Source: Pardosa pseudoannulata (Eukaryota > Arthropoda > Arachnida > Araneae > Lycosidae). Taken from it: a stretch of 64,000 bases of DNA. Both the position numbers and the translations under genes were made by a program. Every line of letters begins with the position of its first letter. Position 1 is the stretch's first letter. The notes beneath the pieces were generated by a model. That model had not been told where the DNA came from. It did no database searches and was given only the letters and a program-made list of their open reading frames with translations. This document shows positions 1 through 12,600 of this stretch, one piece after another. The stretch spans positions 9,747,085 through 9,811,084 of the forward strand of contig CM063509.1 of NCBI GenBank assembly GCA_032207245.1, read 5' to 3'.

Positions 1-854
1 AAAAAAAATTAAAAAATAAATAAATAAATAAAATATATATAAAAAAAAAATAAAAAAAAAAAAAAAAACTCTCAGTACTCTTACCTACTGTTTATAATGT
101 TGCTGACCTTACTTTCAGCGTCTTATGTATTTTTAAATTGAATGGTTCTTATTGTGTACTATTATTATGTATTTCCTTTTGTCAAAGAGTAAACTGAGTG
201 GGAAAAAAAAAAATTAAAAATAATTATATAAGGGCTAAAGAAGATATATCTCCTCGTATAAAATTGTAAACATATTGTAACTCTTCTGTTGATTGTGTTT
301 TCTTTTTTCTCTTTTCTCTCTCTCTTCCCCTTCCTTTACTCTATTGTTGTTTTTTGTAGTATGTATAAATTATACCTAATTTCATCAGCCAATAATGAAT
401 GTAAATTGGTTCACTTATCAAAGCTCATATTGGGGATAAGGGGACTTCGTCCCCAGGTGCCCCAAAACCCAGTATTCCAGTGACAGTGAACCACATAAAC
501 TATATGATTCAATAGCATAGAACAGCAAAATTATTATAAGTACATACACATATAGTTAAACTTTAATAAACTTTAAAAAAAAAGATTTTTTGGGGGAGGA
601 TTATTTTTTTATAGAAATATTCCAATTAAAACAAAGCTTAACATGTGGTTTAACTGAAAATTACTGATTTTGATTTATTGTATCACAAACCAAATGATAA
701 AACACTACTGAATACATTTTAACTATGTTAAAATATCTTTGATTTTTTTTTTTAAGAATATCATTTTCTTTGAATGTTTTTGCAGTTTCACACAGTTAAA
801 ATCTGAAGAACAGCAAACATTTTAAAGTCTGATTAAAGAATAGCTTATAAATTA
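1..854. other. Gene-free, A/T-rich leader of the window
   Basis: This stretch starts with A-rich low-complexity sequence and runs of T. The short open frames (for example at 289-483) have low-complexity composition and no recognisable domain. I see no gene here. Confidence 0.6.
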
Positions 855-878
855 AATTTGGTATTGTTATATATATAC

Positions 879-923
<45 letters not shown>

Positions 924-942
924 CATATATACACATATATAT

Positions 943-1004
<62 letters not shown>

Positions 1005-1116
1005 TTACATACATATATACATATATATACACATATATATATACATATATATACATATACACATATATACATATATATACACATATATATACATATATAT
1101 ATACACATATATATAC

Positions 1117-1191
<75 letters not shown>

Positions 1192-1316
1192 CATATGTAC
1201 ATATACATATATATACGTATACATATATATATACATATACATATATATACATATACACATATATATATATACATATACACATATACATATACATATACAT
1301 ATATATATATATATAT
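855..1316. repeat. AT/AC/GT-rich compound microsatellite
   Basis: About 460 bases of alternating purine-pyrimidine sequence built from TA, TG and CA dinucleotides and short ATAC-like variants, with a pure GT run near 893-913. Every reading frame is open through it because the repeat lacks stop codons. The resulting Tyr/Ile/His 'proteins' are artefacts. Confidence 0.95.
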
Positions 1317-3807
1317 AACATTACTAAATTGTATACTTAATTTATAAATATTCGGCTTTAATGCTTCATGTGTAATTTTTATGTATTAAATATTAAAACT
1401 AAAAACTATGTAAAATTAAGAAACTGCAAAAAAAAAAAAAAAGTAATTTTGTATATTTGATCCCTTGTTAAATATTAGGTAGAGTTTGTAAAATGTATTT
1501 TTGATACAGATATAATTGAGATCAAATTATTCTCTTTATTTAAGAAATACCTTTCATATTGAAAAAAGTATTTATTTTTTCATTTTAAAATTAGCATGAA
1601 ATACATAAATTATGAATCTAAAAGATTATTCTGGATGAAAGATTGATAAGTTTAAAAAAAATACTTCCCATTCATATAACCTACTTAATTAAAAAAATGT
1701 AATTATATCCCCTTTTAATTCATGTAACCATATTTAGCCAGTATCTTTAACATTACTGTTCTTAATAATTAATTCAGCAAATCAGAAATAAATTTTTAAA
1801 AGCTTATGTCATTTACCTCCAGGAGCTTGAGATGCATTGTGTAGTTAACTATTTCATCATTTTTAAATACACATGCATAGAAAAAAAAACTACAAAAACC
1901 TTTAGTGAAAATGAATTTAAAATTACCACCACTACCTTGCAAGAGAAAACTGAACTACTATATTTATTACTATATGTTGATATTCTGCTTATACATAAAA
2001 AAAAGGTGAATTAAGACTAAAGGGTTATATTATCGAACGATTTTTATGACATCACATCACATAAAAATATTAAATTCCACAACCATCAGTATGAAACTTT
2101 AGATATGAATGATCTGTCATGCCATCTAAGTAATGTATAGAAAGCGATGTGATAAATGGATAAATTAAAGTCAGTTTTAAAGAAGCTATTATTTTAGCTC
2201 CATCAAAACGTCTTTAAACGACGTAACAAAGCATTCATATGTAAAAGATTTCTTATAAAAAGCCAAAAGTTCCATATTTAATAGTTTGGAGGAAAAATAA
2301 AAGTCTCTAAGTTTATTCTGAAGCAGTTACGGCAAAATTATAGCTTTACACTTAATCTATAGCTAAAGAGAGTTACAAACAGAAATTTATACTATTTTCA
2401 AACATATCAACAAACTCTACTTACAGAGAAAAAGTTTACAATTTCTCTATTCAAGAAACAAAATTTCTATAATACAAGCGAAAACATAAACATTTCAGAA
2501 GTTTTAATAACGTTCTAATGATGCCAAACGTTCCAACAAAAAGTAAGGTTTTCTGGGGCATTCAGTCTACCCTTTTACTTTTATTGATCGTTTAGCAATC
2601 GCTATTTCTAAAAAAAAATTGAAGTTGAAACATATAGATTAAATTGCAACTACATTATTTTAAGATACGTTTGTAATTTATCGGGGACATTCAGTCCTTT
2701 CTCCTTTATCGACTGCTCGGCCCTCGCTATTTCCAGTTCCATTGCACTTTGCTACTTCTTCTGAAATATCAGAATTAACACCCTGTTGTGTATTAAACAG
2801 AAGATAAAAAAAAATGTGCAAGTTATTTTAAGAGTTCTACCGGTTTCCACAAGAATCGCATAATCAGAAAAATAACTCCGAGTTTGGCACAGGTCGTGGT
2901 CTACTATACTGTGGCTGTATTAACTATCTAAACTGTAGTTTAGATATGGGTATGGTATTTTGTATAGGTCTTAGATATGGGTATACCCATATCTAAGACC
3001 TATACAAAACCTCAATTCTCTAATTACCAAGTTGAGATTCATACGGTTAATAAAATTTATAATAGCAATGTCAATAAATATGTAGATTTTTACATACTTG
3101 AATTCTGGTTTATTTAATTTAGTGATACTTAGCATTGATTTTATTATAATAAAATCATATAAATAAAAAAAATATTTCAAACAAAAGAATTTTATACATG
3201 TTAGATTGTTCTATTATTCATCCTCACTATCAAATATTGTCAACTCTTTTCTTACGAACTGACAGAAAATTCTCCTCACTTGTACACTTTCATCTTGTTT
3301 CCAAGTGTAGTTATACATTTTGTAATTTTACCAAGACCTATTTATATGGTAGTCGAGGAGTTTTGAAAATCTCTTTTAATATTTGTCCTGCGAATCGTTG
3401 GAGGAACATTTCGATTTAAAAAAATGTTCTAATTTTTTAGCCATTTGAATTGTTGGAATGGTCTTTATACGTAGTTTATTTATCCAAAAAGTGTGACGAG
3501 CACCTGCTTCCTTTGAAAATTTTAAGAGAGGCATTTCAAATGACTGAAAAAATGGGGCCTCAACCTCTTAATTCAGTTTTTAAAATATATATTATAACCT
3601 GAATGTAAAGGCCTCCCAAAATGATACTGTGTGTCCCATAATTGCAGAGGTTAACAAGACTTGCTTATATAAAAAATTCGTGATGTTCTAGATCTGTCTA
3701 ACTTTTAGTTCCACATTATATGAAAATTGCGTTATAAGAAAAAGACTTCGACTGATTAACATTTAATCTGAAAAAGGCTCCTAAAATTGATAGATGGCTG
3801 CATGTGC

Positions 3808-3811
<4 letters not shown>
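1317..3811. other. Intergenic DNA without a recognisable gene
   Basis: AT-rich sequence with no convincing coding frame. Two diverged copies of a short unit occur near 2557-2610 and 2684-2740 (both contain CATTCAGTC followed by a CTATTTC motif), so some old repeat lies here. A perfect palindrome at 2958-3009 is listed separately. Confidence 0.5.
2958..3009. repeat. Perfect 52-bp palindrome, no spacer
   Basis: Reading outwards from the centre between 2983 and 2984, every base from 2983 down to 2958 pairs with 2984 up to 3009, and 2957/3010 do not pair. The centre is GGGTATACCC. A partial direct copy of the same word (TAGATATGGGTAT) lies just upstream at 2940-2953. It could form a full cruciform. 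Confidence 0.95.

Positions 3812-3877
<66 letters not shown>
3812..3877. repeat. (TA)n microsatellite
   Basis: An uninterrupted TA dinucleotide run that borders the inverted satellite array on its left side. Confidence 0.95.
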
Positions 3878-3880
<3 letters not shown>

Positions 3881-3924
3881 TGTATGTATTATATTCGTAC
3901 CAACAAAATGGTGCAAAACAGAAG

Positions 3925-5225
3925 TTATTGCACTTTCCGGACTCTGTACGGGAATGTTTTCAGATCTCTTCCAATATGATTTTCAGTGGGGTCGGGTAAA
4001 AGAGCACCGCGGAACACACGTAGTTTAAATCGGGCTTTTTTTTTTTGGTTATTTTTTGCTTAAGACTCACCGTTCTCGAAATATTTGCATTTTTATCTAA
4101 GATATTTCTCATTCAGCATGGCAGTGGCATTTTCTTTGTCACGTTCAGGACTCGGTACCGGAATATTTTCTGATCTCTTGCGATATTGTTTTCAGTGGGT
4201 TCGGGTAAGAGAGGACCGCAAACCACACATAGTTTTAAGTCTGGCTTTTTTCGTTATTTTTTGCCTCCGACTCACCGTTTTCGAGATATTTGAATATTTA
4301 TCTTTCTAAGATATTATTCTCATTGAGCGTGTAAGCGGCATTTTCACCGTCATGTTCCTGACTCGGTACAGGGATATTTTCCAATCTCATTCGATACGAT
4401 TTTCGGTAGCTTCGGGCAAAAGAGCACAGCGGGCAACATGTAGTTTTAAGTCGGGCTTTGCTTTGATATTTTTTGCTCAGGACGGAAAGTTCTCGAGATA
4501 TTTGCATTTTTATCTTTCTAATATATTATTCTCATTTAGTGCTGGCATGTTTTCGTATAGCTTTCGCTATGATTTTCATCGCGGTTTGGTAAAAGAGTAT
4601 GTGTGGTCAGCGGTGTTCTTTTACCCGATCCCACTGAAAATGATATTGGAAAAGATCTGAAAAAAATCGTACCCCATCCAGAACGTATCGGCGATTAAAT
4701 CCGTGTCTCGCTAAATGAGAAAATATGTAAAAAATATAAAAATGCAAATATCTCGAGAGCTCTGCGTCCTAGTCGAAAAATAAGGAAAAAAAGCCCGACA
4801 TACTACATGTTGTCCGCGGTGCTCTTTTACCCGATTCCACTGGAAATCCTGTAGGAAGAGATCTGAAAATATTCTCGCACCCCATCCGGAACGTGGTGGA
4901 GAATAACGCCGCTTTTGCGCTATATGAGAAAAATATCTCAGAAAGATAAGAATGGAAATATCTCGAGATCGGTGCGTCCTAGGCGGAAAATAACGAAAAA
5001 TAGCCAGACTTAAAACTACGTGTGGTCCTCGGTGCTCTTTTACTTGAAACCACTGAAAATCCTATGGAAAAAGATGCGAAAATATTCTCATACCCCCTCT
5101 GGAATGTGGGGCCGCGAATAATGCCGCTGTCGAGCTAAATGATAGAAATATCTTAGAAACATAAAAATGCAAATATCTCGAGGACGGTGAATCATAGACG
5201 AAAAATAACGAAAAAAAAAAACCCG
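3925..5225. repeat. Inverted array of ~200-bp tandem units (large imperfect palindrome)
   Basis: About three diverged direct units lie at roughly 3930-4560 and about three in inverted orientation at roughly 4600-5225. Marks of each direct unit are CGGTAC/GTACGG followed by GATCTCTT, TTTTCAGTGGG, GGGTAAAAGAGCACCGC, then TCTCGAGATATTTGCAT and a TATTCTCATT block. The right half carries their reverse complements (ATGCAAATATCTCGAG, GCTCTTTTACCCGAT, CCACTGAAAAT). The arms meet near 4590. No coding frame runs through it. It may be an inverted satellite array or a long-TIR transposon built from a subrepeat. Confidence 0.85.
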
Positions 5226-6500
5226 ACCTAAATATTATCAAAGATTAGTTCAAAAATGAATAGAGCAAGTATCACAATCTGGTGCAGCGACGGCTAGTGT
5301 TTTAATATTTGTTATATTGACACTATTCGTTATATAGAGTGCAAAAGGTAGTTAATCTCAGTGTACTTTTAAATGTTACAACAGCTCTAAATACAAAATT
5401 TCAGCATTCTTCATGTATTTGTTTTTGAATTATGCGAGATACGAGCGTATGTATGTACAGACATCACTACAAAAGTAGTCAAAATACATTCGGGGTTGGT
5501 CAAAATATATATTTGATGTTGCAAAGATAGAACTAAATTGTTCGTATAAACATTACTCTTAAAAGTGTCAATAAGGCGATTTTACGCAGCGGGGCAATTT
5601 CATCTTATGACAATTCTGGCTTTTGTTTCAAACGAAAAGGCAATTTATTTTGTTCACCTTTTGGCTGTTGTAAATATGAAAATGAATGAGAAGGGCATCA
5701 TAGTAGTTCGTGACGTTTCGCAAAAATGCTCTATATGGACCCATCTAACCACTTAAAGTGTGCTTCCACATTTAGAAAAAGTATATAAATCAGATATTGT
5801 CCTTGTAAAATTAATATATATGTGCTTCCATGCTTTAGTAGGATATTCTCAATTATGAACTTCAGCTCTTGTAAGATCAGACTTGTACCTGATACAGTCA
5901 GTACAATTTCTCACAGCTTTCTAAATATCTTTGTCGATATTACTCCAATAAACAAATGATCTGGCAATTCCTTTCTTTTTTACCATACCAAAGTGTTTTT
6001 GGAGAGTTTAATATAACGTCGAGAACAGTTTGAACAGTTATTGGCAAAAAACATTTTCCTGTCAACTTCGTTGATTCGGTTACTGGTTGATAATTTTTAC
6101 TTCAATGTCGATAATTTTTAATAAATATTCTGTCATTCAACTCAGCGTAAAAGGAAAAAAATGAAGCAATCTTTTTATCGATAGACACGCTTTTTATCGA
6201 AATAAAATTGTAGTATAATCGAAATATTCGTAAACATATTTAAATCGAAATCAATGTACTTGGCAAATAAACGCAATCGAGCTATAGGTTTTCGTGCATG
6301 GTTTTTCTAATATAGCCGTATTTTATTTTATTTGCGATTACTGACGGTTATTGAGAAGTTTTCACACTTAGAAATGTACTTATATTATAGATTTGTGTAT
6401 CTAGTTTTGATTTATTTTTAACAGTATAGTTGACAGTGCAAAATATGAATAATTTGATTATATTTCAAGAGTGAACTTGTAATATTTATATTTTTTTTTC
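5226..6500. other. Upstream region of EIF1AD
   Basis: Apart from the MITE at 5571-5737, this holds AT-rich sequence. A 5'UTR intron may end at the pyrimidine-rich acceptor 6492-6502, so a non-coding first exon and the promoter should lie here or further upstream. I cannot place them. Confidence 0.4.
5571..5737 (+). mobile_element. MITE family 1 copy
   Basis: Diverged copy of a ~165-bp repeat that begins AAGGCGATTTCACGCAG and ends near a TTGCTCTAT motif. Other copies are at 27478-27645 (reverse), 27775-27940, 30989-31174, 34770-34934 and 35083-35247. No coding capacity. It is called a non-autonomous transposon because copies recur with fixed ends. Confidence 0.75.
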
Positions 6501-6555
6501 AGTCATCATTAATCATTTCTGATTCCAAGTACATGATTAAGATTTAGATTGGAGT

Positions 6556-6642
6556 ATGTCTCGTTTCACTAAACGGAAATATGTTGAAGATGAAGTTCTA
6601 AATCAATATGATCTTCCAACCAGCAACCAAGAGATAGTTAAA
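6556..6642 (+). CDS. EIF1AD: EIF1AD coding exon 1
   Basis: ATG through 29 codons, ending KIQ-region style ...NQEIVK before donor GTATGT at 6643. The start is the first ATG after the likely 5'UTR acceptor and matches the family N-terminus (MS.xTKRKxV). Confidence 0.93.
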
Positions 6643-9600
6643 GTATGTTAAATAATATTTACTATTTTTGTAAAGTATGCATGAAACCTTGTATGAAATT
6701 ATAATTAGGTTATATAGTTTCACTACTATTCATAACGAATATATATAAAGAAGTTTAATTTATGCTACAACTGTTTCTCTACAATTTGTTACAGGAATCA
6801 ATTGTAAAGTACTGAAGAAATTCCTTATATTCATAGATACGTTAGATATATGTTAGTATCATGCGTTATCTACTTTTTAAAATCAGCATAAACTTTATTA
6901 GTAGTTTTTTTTGAGAACTGTCAGAGTTATAGTTTTATAAAACTTATTGTAGCATAGTTGTTTATAAGTACTATTTAATTTTTAGCTTTGTTTTGTGAAT
7001 TAGGAGATACTGTGAATGTTAATGTAATAACGTTGCACCTGAAAAGAGAAAGTTGAATAAATTGTATTCTTTGTAATACACTTATGTAGATTAATAATAA
7101 TTAATAATTATAATAATTGATAATTTTATTTCATACACAAGTGATTTTAAAATTTCATTATAAGTTAATCATAGTAATCCAGTAAATATAACTATGATTT
7201 TTATATATTCATTAAAACAGTGCTTCAGTATCAGTGTTCTGTAAACATTTAAAAAAAGTTGTGTTGTACTGAACCTAATATTTACAGTCATATATGATGG
7301 CTGGGAAGTCTATTAAATACCACCAAGGAAGAGGAGTTGTATGCTTGTTTATACCTTGAAAATTACCACTAGATTTATGGACCAAGCCAATTTGACTCAT
7401 TAAAAATTTGATCCCTATATATATATAAAACTTTAATATCACTTTTCAAAAACATACATTGGTTTTTAGTTAAGTAATAAAATTTATGTAAACTTTCATT
7501 CCTTTTCCCTACAGACCCCATCATTTCGCATTATCAAATGTGGTATAGGGGAAACCGGGGTAAAATGGTCCACTTTTGTGAATTTTGAGTATTTGCTCTC
7601 AAACTAATGATTTTTTTAATCTGAAAATATATATGCAAATTGCCTATATATTAGGCTTTATATTACACTCAGTCAAAACTAATTATTATAATTACTTTTT
7701 TTATTATAATTTTTTTAATAGCAAGTGACAAAGTGGACCATTTTACCCCGACCCCGGGGTAAAATGGTCCATGGCACAGGTAAAATGGACCACAAAAAAA
7801 TTTTACAGATAACTTAAATGTAGTATATTATTTAATAGTACAAAACATAAAATGTATGATATTTATTTTATATAGCTTCAATTTGTACACATAAAGCATA
7901 ATATTAGTGAATATTGAAGTTAATGAATGATACACCAAAAGATTTGTGTGTTACTGAAAGTCTGCTATTTTCTTGAGAAGCAGTAGGATCTGGGAAACTC
8001 ATCACAATATCTTGAACATTTCCAAGTGATTCATCAACATTGTCAGGGAAAATGAACATATTTTGATTAGGTTTTTGCCTTATAAATTTCACAAGAGCGT
8101 AATTTTCATCATTTTTTCCTGTTATTAAACCAACCAAATGAACATTCTTTTTTGTCAAAAATTTAACCAAAACATTCTTGCCAACTTTTAATTCATTATC
8201 AGAGTTAGCATCATGCTGTGAATTGCTTTCTTTATCACTGTGTTAAGTATCACTATAAACAGACATTTTCCGAATCACTCGAACTTTCTGATCCACATAA
8301 ATTTTCTTTATTTGCTTTAAAATTCACAGTTTTATCATTTTTCTGCTTAGTTAAGACTAACATTTTTCTAAATTCTTCCTATCTTTAACTAAAGCAGCAT
8401 TTTTCTGTTTTAAATTTTTCTCTTCCTTCTCTTTGACATTTTTTTCAATCATAATTTTCACTGGTGTATCAGTTAGAATTTTTGATGCACCCTTCTTTCG
8501 TTTCTTTGTTGTCTTACTCATGCTAGCTTTTGCCAAGGGGTGTAATTCCAAAAGGTGATATTGTTTTCAACTGATGATTTTCCCTTTGTACTGATTGTGA
8601 TGTATTTGGTTGCTGATTACCTGTGCTTGGTTGATGATCAGCTGTACTTGTTAATTCAAAATCTGGTGACGGTTGATCAGTCACATATGATGAGAGATAT
8701 TGGATATCCTCAAAGGCATTTTCATTGAATTGCCATATATCTGTTACTTTAAATCCTGCATGTTTTTTAAAGTATCACACATAAAATCAATTTAGAAAGC
8801 ATTACAGAAATTAAAAAAAACACAACCTGGAAAATGGACCATGGTCCATTTTACCCCATGTGTAATTCTGACAAAAAGTGTCAGAAAAAAAGAACTAATC
8901 TTATATTAAATTGTTTTAGCTACATTAAATATAATAATATATCATCTTAGCTCTTTATTGTGAGAAGTTAAATCCTCCAAATCACAATTCTTAAATGAAG
9001 AGAAGAAGATATATTATGATGAAAATATTTACTTCTGACTACCACAAATCAACTTTCTAGAATAAAATGGCTAAATTGTCAGATAAACACACAATTACAC
9101 ATTCATTTTCAAGACTGCAATGCTGTCATCTATGTATCAAAGTATTAAACATTAAAAATAATAAATAAAATAAATAATAGGGGATGGTCCATTTTACCCC
9201 GGTCTCCCCTACCTATTTTCACAGTTGTGAGTCAATTTGACTCATAGAATGGTTTTACAATTAATCATATAATATGAAATTTATGGGTCCTATCAGGCCT
9301 GCCTGGGCAACAGTCAAATCGCACATGATTTATTTCTTTTCTCATTTGGCATTCCTCACATATAATATTTGTGTGTATGTGGGAGCCATTTTTACTTGTT
9401 TTCGCTACTCCGCTACATTATTACCCACTTCTGTCATTATTTCAATTTATACATCACGTGTGATCAGTGCAGTGCAGTGATTTTATATGTAAAGAATGTT
9501 TTCAATTTATTTTTTTTTATAATAAACATTTCATTTAAATTAATTTAGAACTATTTTCTTTGCAAAAAACTTCCATTTTCTTGTATGAGTCAAATTGGCT

Positions 9601-12600
9601 CCCTTCAGTAAATATAGGTGTATATGATCAACATTGACACTTTGAAATGATTCTTCCTGAATTCTGAATCTGACCAACAAGTATATCCATAAATATAAAT
9701 TCAAATCAAAATTTTTATTATTTTCAACTTTATGTAAATTGGGATTTTTCACCTTAACCAGTTTAAAAACATAAAAAGGAATAAGACTGACAAATTTAAA
9801 GTAAAGAATGAAAGTCGTATCATCTTGTATGTATCTCAACATAAAAGAAATGTGTAAAAAACATCAGTCTCAAATTTTGTATTAAAGGTGTTTATATGTA
9901 TTTTTTGTTCTCAAAATTGTGTTACATTTTGAAATATTATTTGATGATTTTAAATTATTACTGTCCATTTCTATTGAAATAACTGATAACAAGCTTATGA
10001 ATTAAGTGTATGCTATAGAGAATTGCTTGCAAGAATGCTTCTTATCTTAGATAAGTTTTAGAGTTTTATTTTCTGTTTATTTCAGATTATTCGGTGTCCT
10101 GGGAATAATTTACATGAAGTTTGTACTGCTGAAGGACAGAAATTTTTAGTTAGCATGCCTCCAAAATTCAGAAAGCACATCTGGGTTAAAAGAGGTAATA
10201 AGCATTTGTTTAAAGAGCTTTTGTAATGCTATGTACAGTTATTGTGTACAGTTGTAAGTTACAATAATTTTACTTGATACATTGAAAGCTATTATAATTT
10301 TCTCTTTAAAAAAATATTTTTTTTGTAAATATTTTTTTCTGTTTATGTCAGTGTTTTATTCTTGTGAATATTAATGTATTGATTAGAAATGCATGAACAT
10401 TTTTAAAATTTTGAACACAATACAGAGACCCTCAAATGCAGATATTAGAAATTTAAAAGTGACCCAGATCTAGACCAACTATCAGTTTTTTTTAAATTAA
10501 TTATAAATTTCTGAATAAATGATTTTAGATTTGAAGCTCTCTACTGTAATTGATTTCAAAATCCCCTCTTTGAAGATTTTTTACATTTCATATAAAAGGT
10601 AACAAATAAATTAAGTAATAATGCAGAAATATTAAAAAATATAATTATATAACATTATTTAACTATTTTGAAACTTAACTTCCATTTCATTGCTAAATAT
10701 AGAAAATATTTAAGTAAATAGCATGGGAAAGTATATATCATATTTCATATTTAATGTGTATGTATGTATAATGTATATGTATGTATGTATGTATAATGTA
10801 TATGTATGTATGTATGTATAATGTATATGTATGTATGTATGAATGTATAATGTATATGTATGTATAATGTATGTATATTTAATGTATATTTATTTAATAT
10901 ATATCATATTTAATGTAATATATAAATATGAAAATCAACTATAAAAAAATTATAGATGTGAAAAACTTCTAGAAATTTCTGTAGGATTTGAACTTTGTAC
11001 TAAATTTACACAAATTTTTCTTTTCACAATCTTTTTGTTTTGTCTCATTATTTGTGTGAATCTGTTACACTTTTTTTTTACATCTTTCTTTTATAGTAAA
11101 TTGCTCTTTTAACTCCAGTAAAAACTACAAATTATACAGTAAACACTCATGTAACTTCTAATTATTTATATACTTAATTTATATACCAGTTTTAATTTTC
11201 TGCTTTATTTATTTTTTCTATTTTTGAAAATTAGTGATTAATCTGGTGGAGATAATATAATATATAACATAGGCTGAGATGTAAATTTTTAAACGTTTGA
11301 AGCAATTGGAAAGTAGAAAATCCCCTATATAATAATAGCATAAGTTATCTGTCCATCTGTCCTCAAATTTATGAAGCGGTTGTACCTGGAATGGATAGAG
11401 GCATCCATATTGGATTCTGGATGAGTTAGGGTTAGCAAAATTCAAAGCAAGTCTTTAAAACATTAGAAATCCCCTCCTCCCCCCTTTTTGAGTGTTTAAT
11501 GCCATTATTTCAAGCCCTATTTTCCTCGGTTAACAGCAAGCGATTAAATTTATCAATTTATTGCATTATAAGTAGATGAAAATAACAGTTTTTTTCTAGT
11601 ATATTTCTTTAACCATCTAATTCAATCATTCCTTATTTTAAATTATTAAAATATCTTCTGCATTATTTTCATACGTTTTATCACTGAACTTAGATATTAC
11701 ATCAACAATTTTCTTTTATATTTGGCTTAAATATTAGATCAGGTGCATATGTGATAGTTTTAAATTGAATCATTGATTATTTCTTGTTGCAGTGAAACTT
11801 TTATCACTGGTAATAACAATCAATTATTTTCATAAAACTCTAGGATTCTATTTCACGTATTAATAAATATCTAGCGATTAAGTTATATGTCTTTGAAAAT
11901 TAAGAAGTTTGTTCGTTCGTGTGTTTGTTTTTTATACATAACCACACCACCACTACATGGTTTGACTAAATGAATTGTATTTGATTCTAAACTGCATTTG
12001 CAGTATCCGGAGACTTTAGAGGAGTATGAAGATAAACAGATTATTGAGCGTGTACCAGATAATTCTCAGCTAAAAAACAAACCTGCTTCATATGGTACTT
12101 TACAATTCTAGAAAATTAAAAATTTTACTAATCTTGTCATGTGACAGGCTACATGCTAGTTAACAAATAATAGTAGTGAAAAAATTAAAGAAAATATTGA
12201 AATTCTAGCATAAGAAAACACATTGAAAACTTTTTTTATTTAACAGTTTCATATAAGTAGATATAATTATGGATCATTCATAAAATGTAATAGTCTGATT
12301 GCTTTGTGTGGAAACATGCTTTCATTTTTATCATTTTAAAATTTATTTCTGTTAGATTAATTTCTTTTTTGTTTCAACTTCATTTTAGGTAGTTTTGTTG
12401 TTATTGAACCTATAGTTGAAGGTGTCAAAGTTAAAGGCGAAATTGTTCAAGTGTTGATAAAAGACAAAATTAAATATTTTAAAGATCAGGGTGTTTGGTA
12501 TGTACTTATTAATATTCACTTTTATAAATGTTAGTCTTAACTTCTTTTTCTGCTAAATTTATTTCAATATTTTTGATTCATTTATAATGTTGAAAAAATT

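Larger units (their letters stand above)
7548..9209 (-). mobile_element. pogo/Tigger-like DNA transposon nested in piggyBac copy A
   Basis: The terminal inverted repeats are GGGGAAACCGGGGTAAAATG on the left and GGGGAGACCGGGGTAAAATG on the reverse-complemented right end. Both are flanked by TA, the target duplication of the Tc1/mariner/pogo superfamily. Internal minus-strand frames are transposase remnants (next entries). The whole insert interrupts the piggyBac copy, so it is younger than that copy. Confidence 0.9.
7367..9640 (-). mobile_element. piggyBac-like non-autonomous copy A, split by a pogo element
   Basis: The left end reads CACTAGATTTATGGACCAAG followed by the family word CAATTTGACTCATT. 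The right end (about 9600-9640) carries the reverse complement of the other end seen in copies 42037-42657 and 56959-57811. The piggyBac sequence stops at 7547 and resumes at 9210, where the pogo element is inserted. It retains the segment 9274-9310 that encodes MKFMGPIRP in the shared relic. It sits in EIF1AD intron 1. Confidence 0.75.

Noticed and set aside
796..1347. Six overlapping long open frames on both strands
   Set aside because: They are pure products of the TA/TG/CA microsatellite (Tyr/Ile/His/Val only) and have no gene features.
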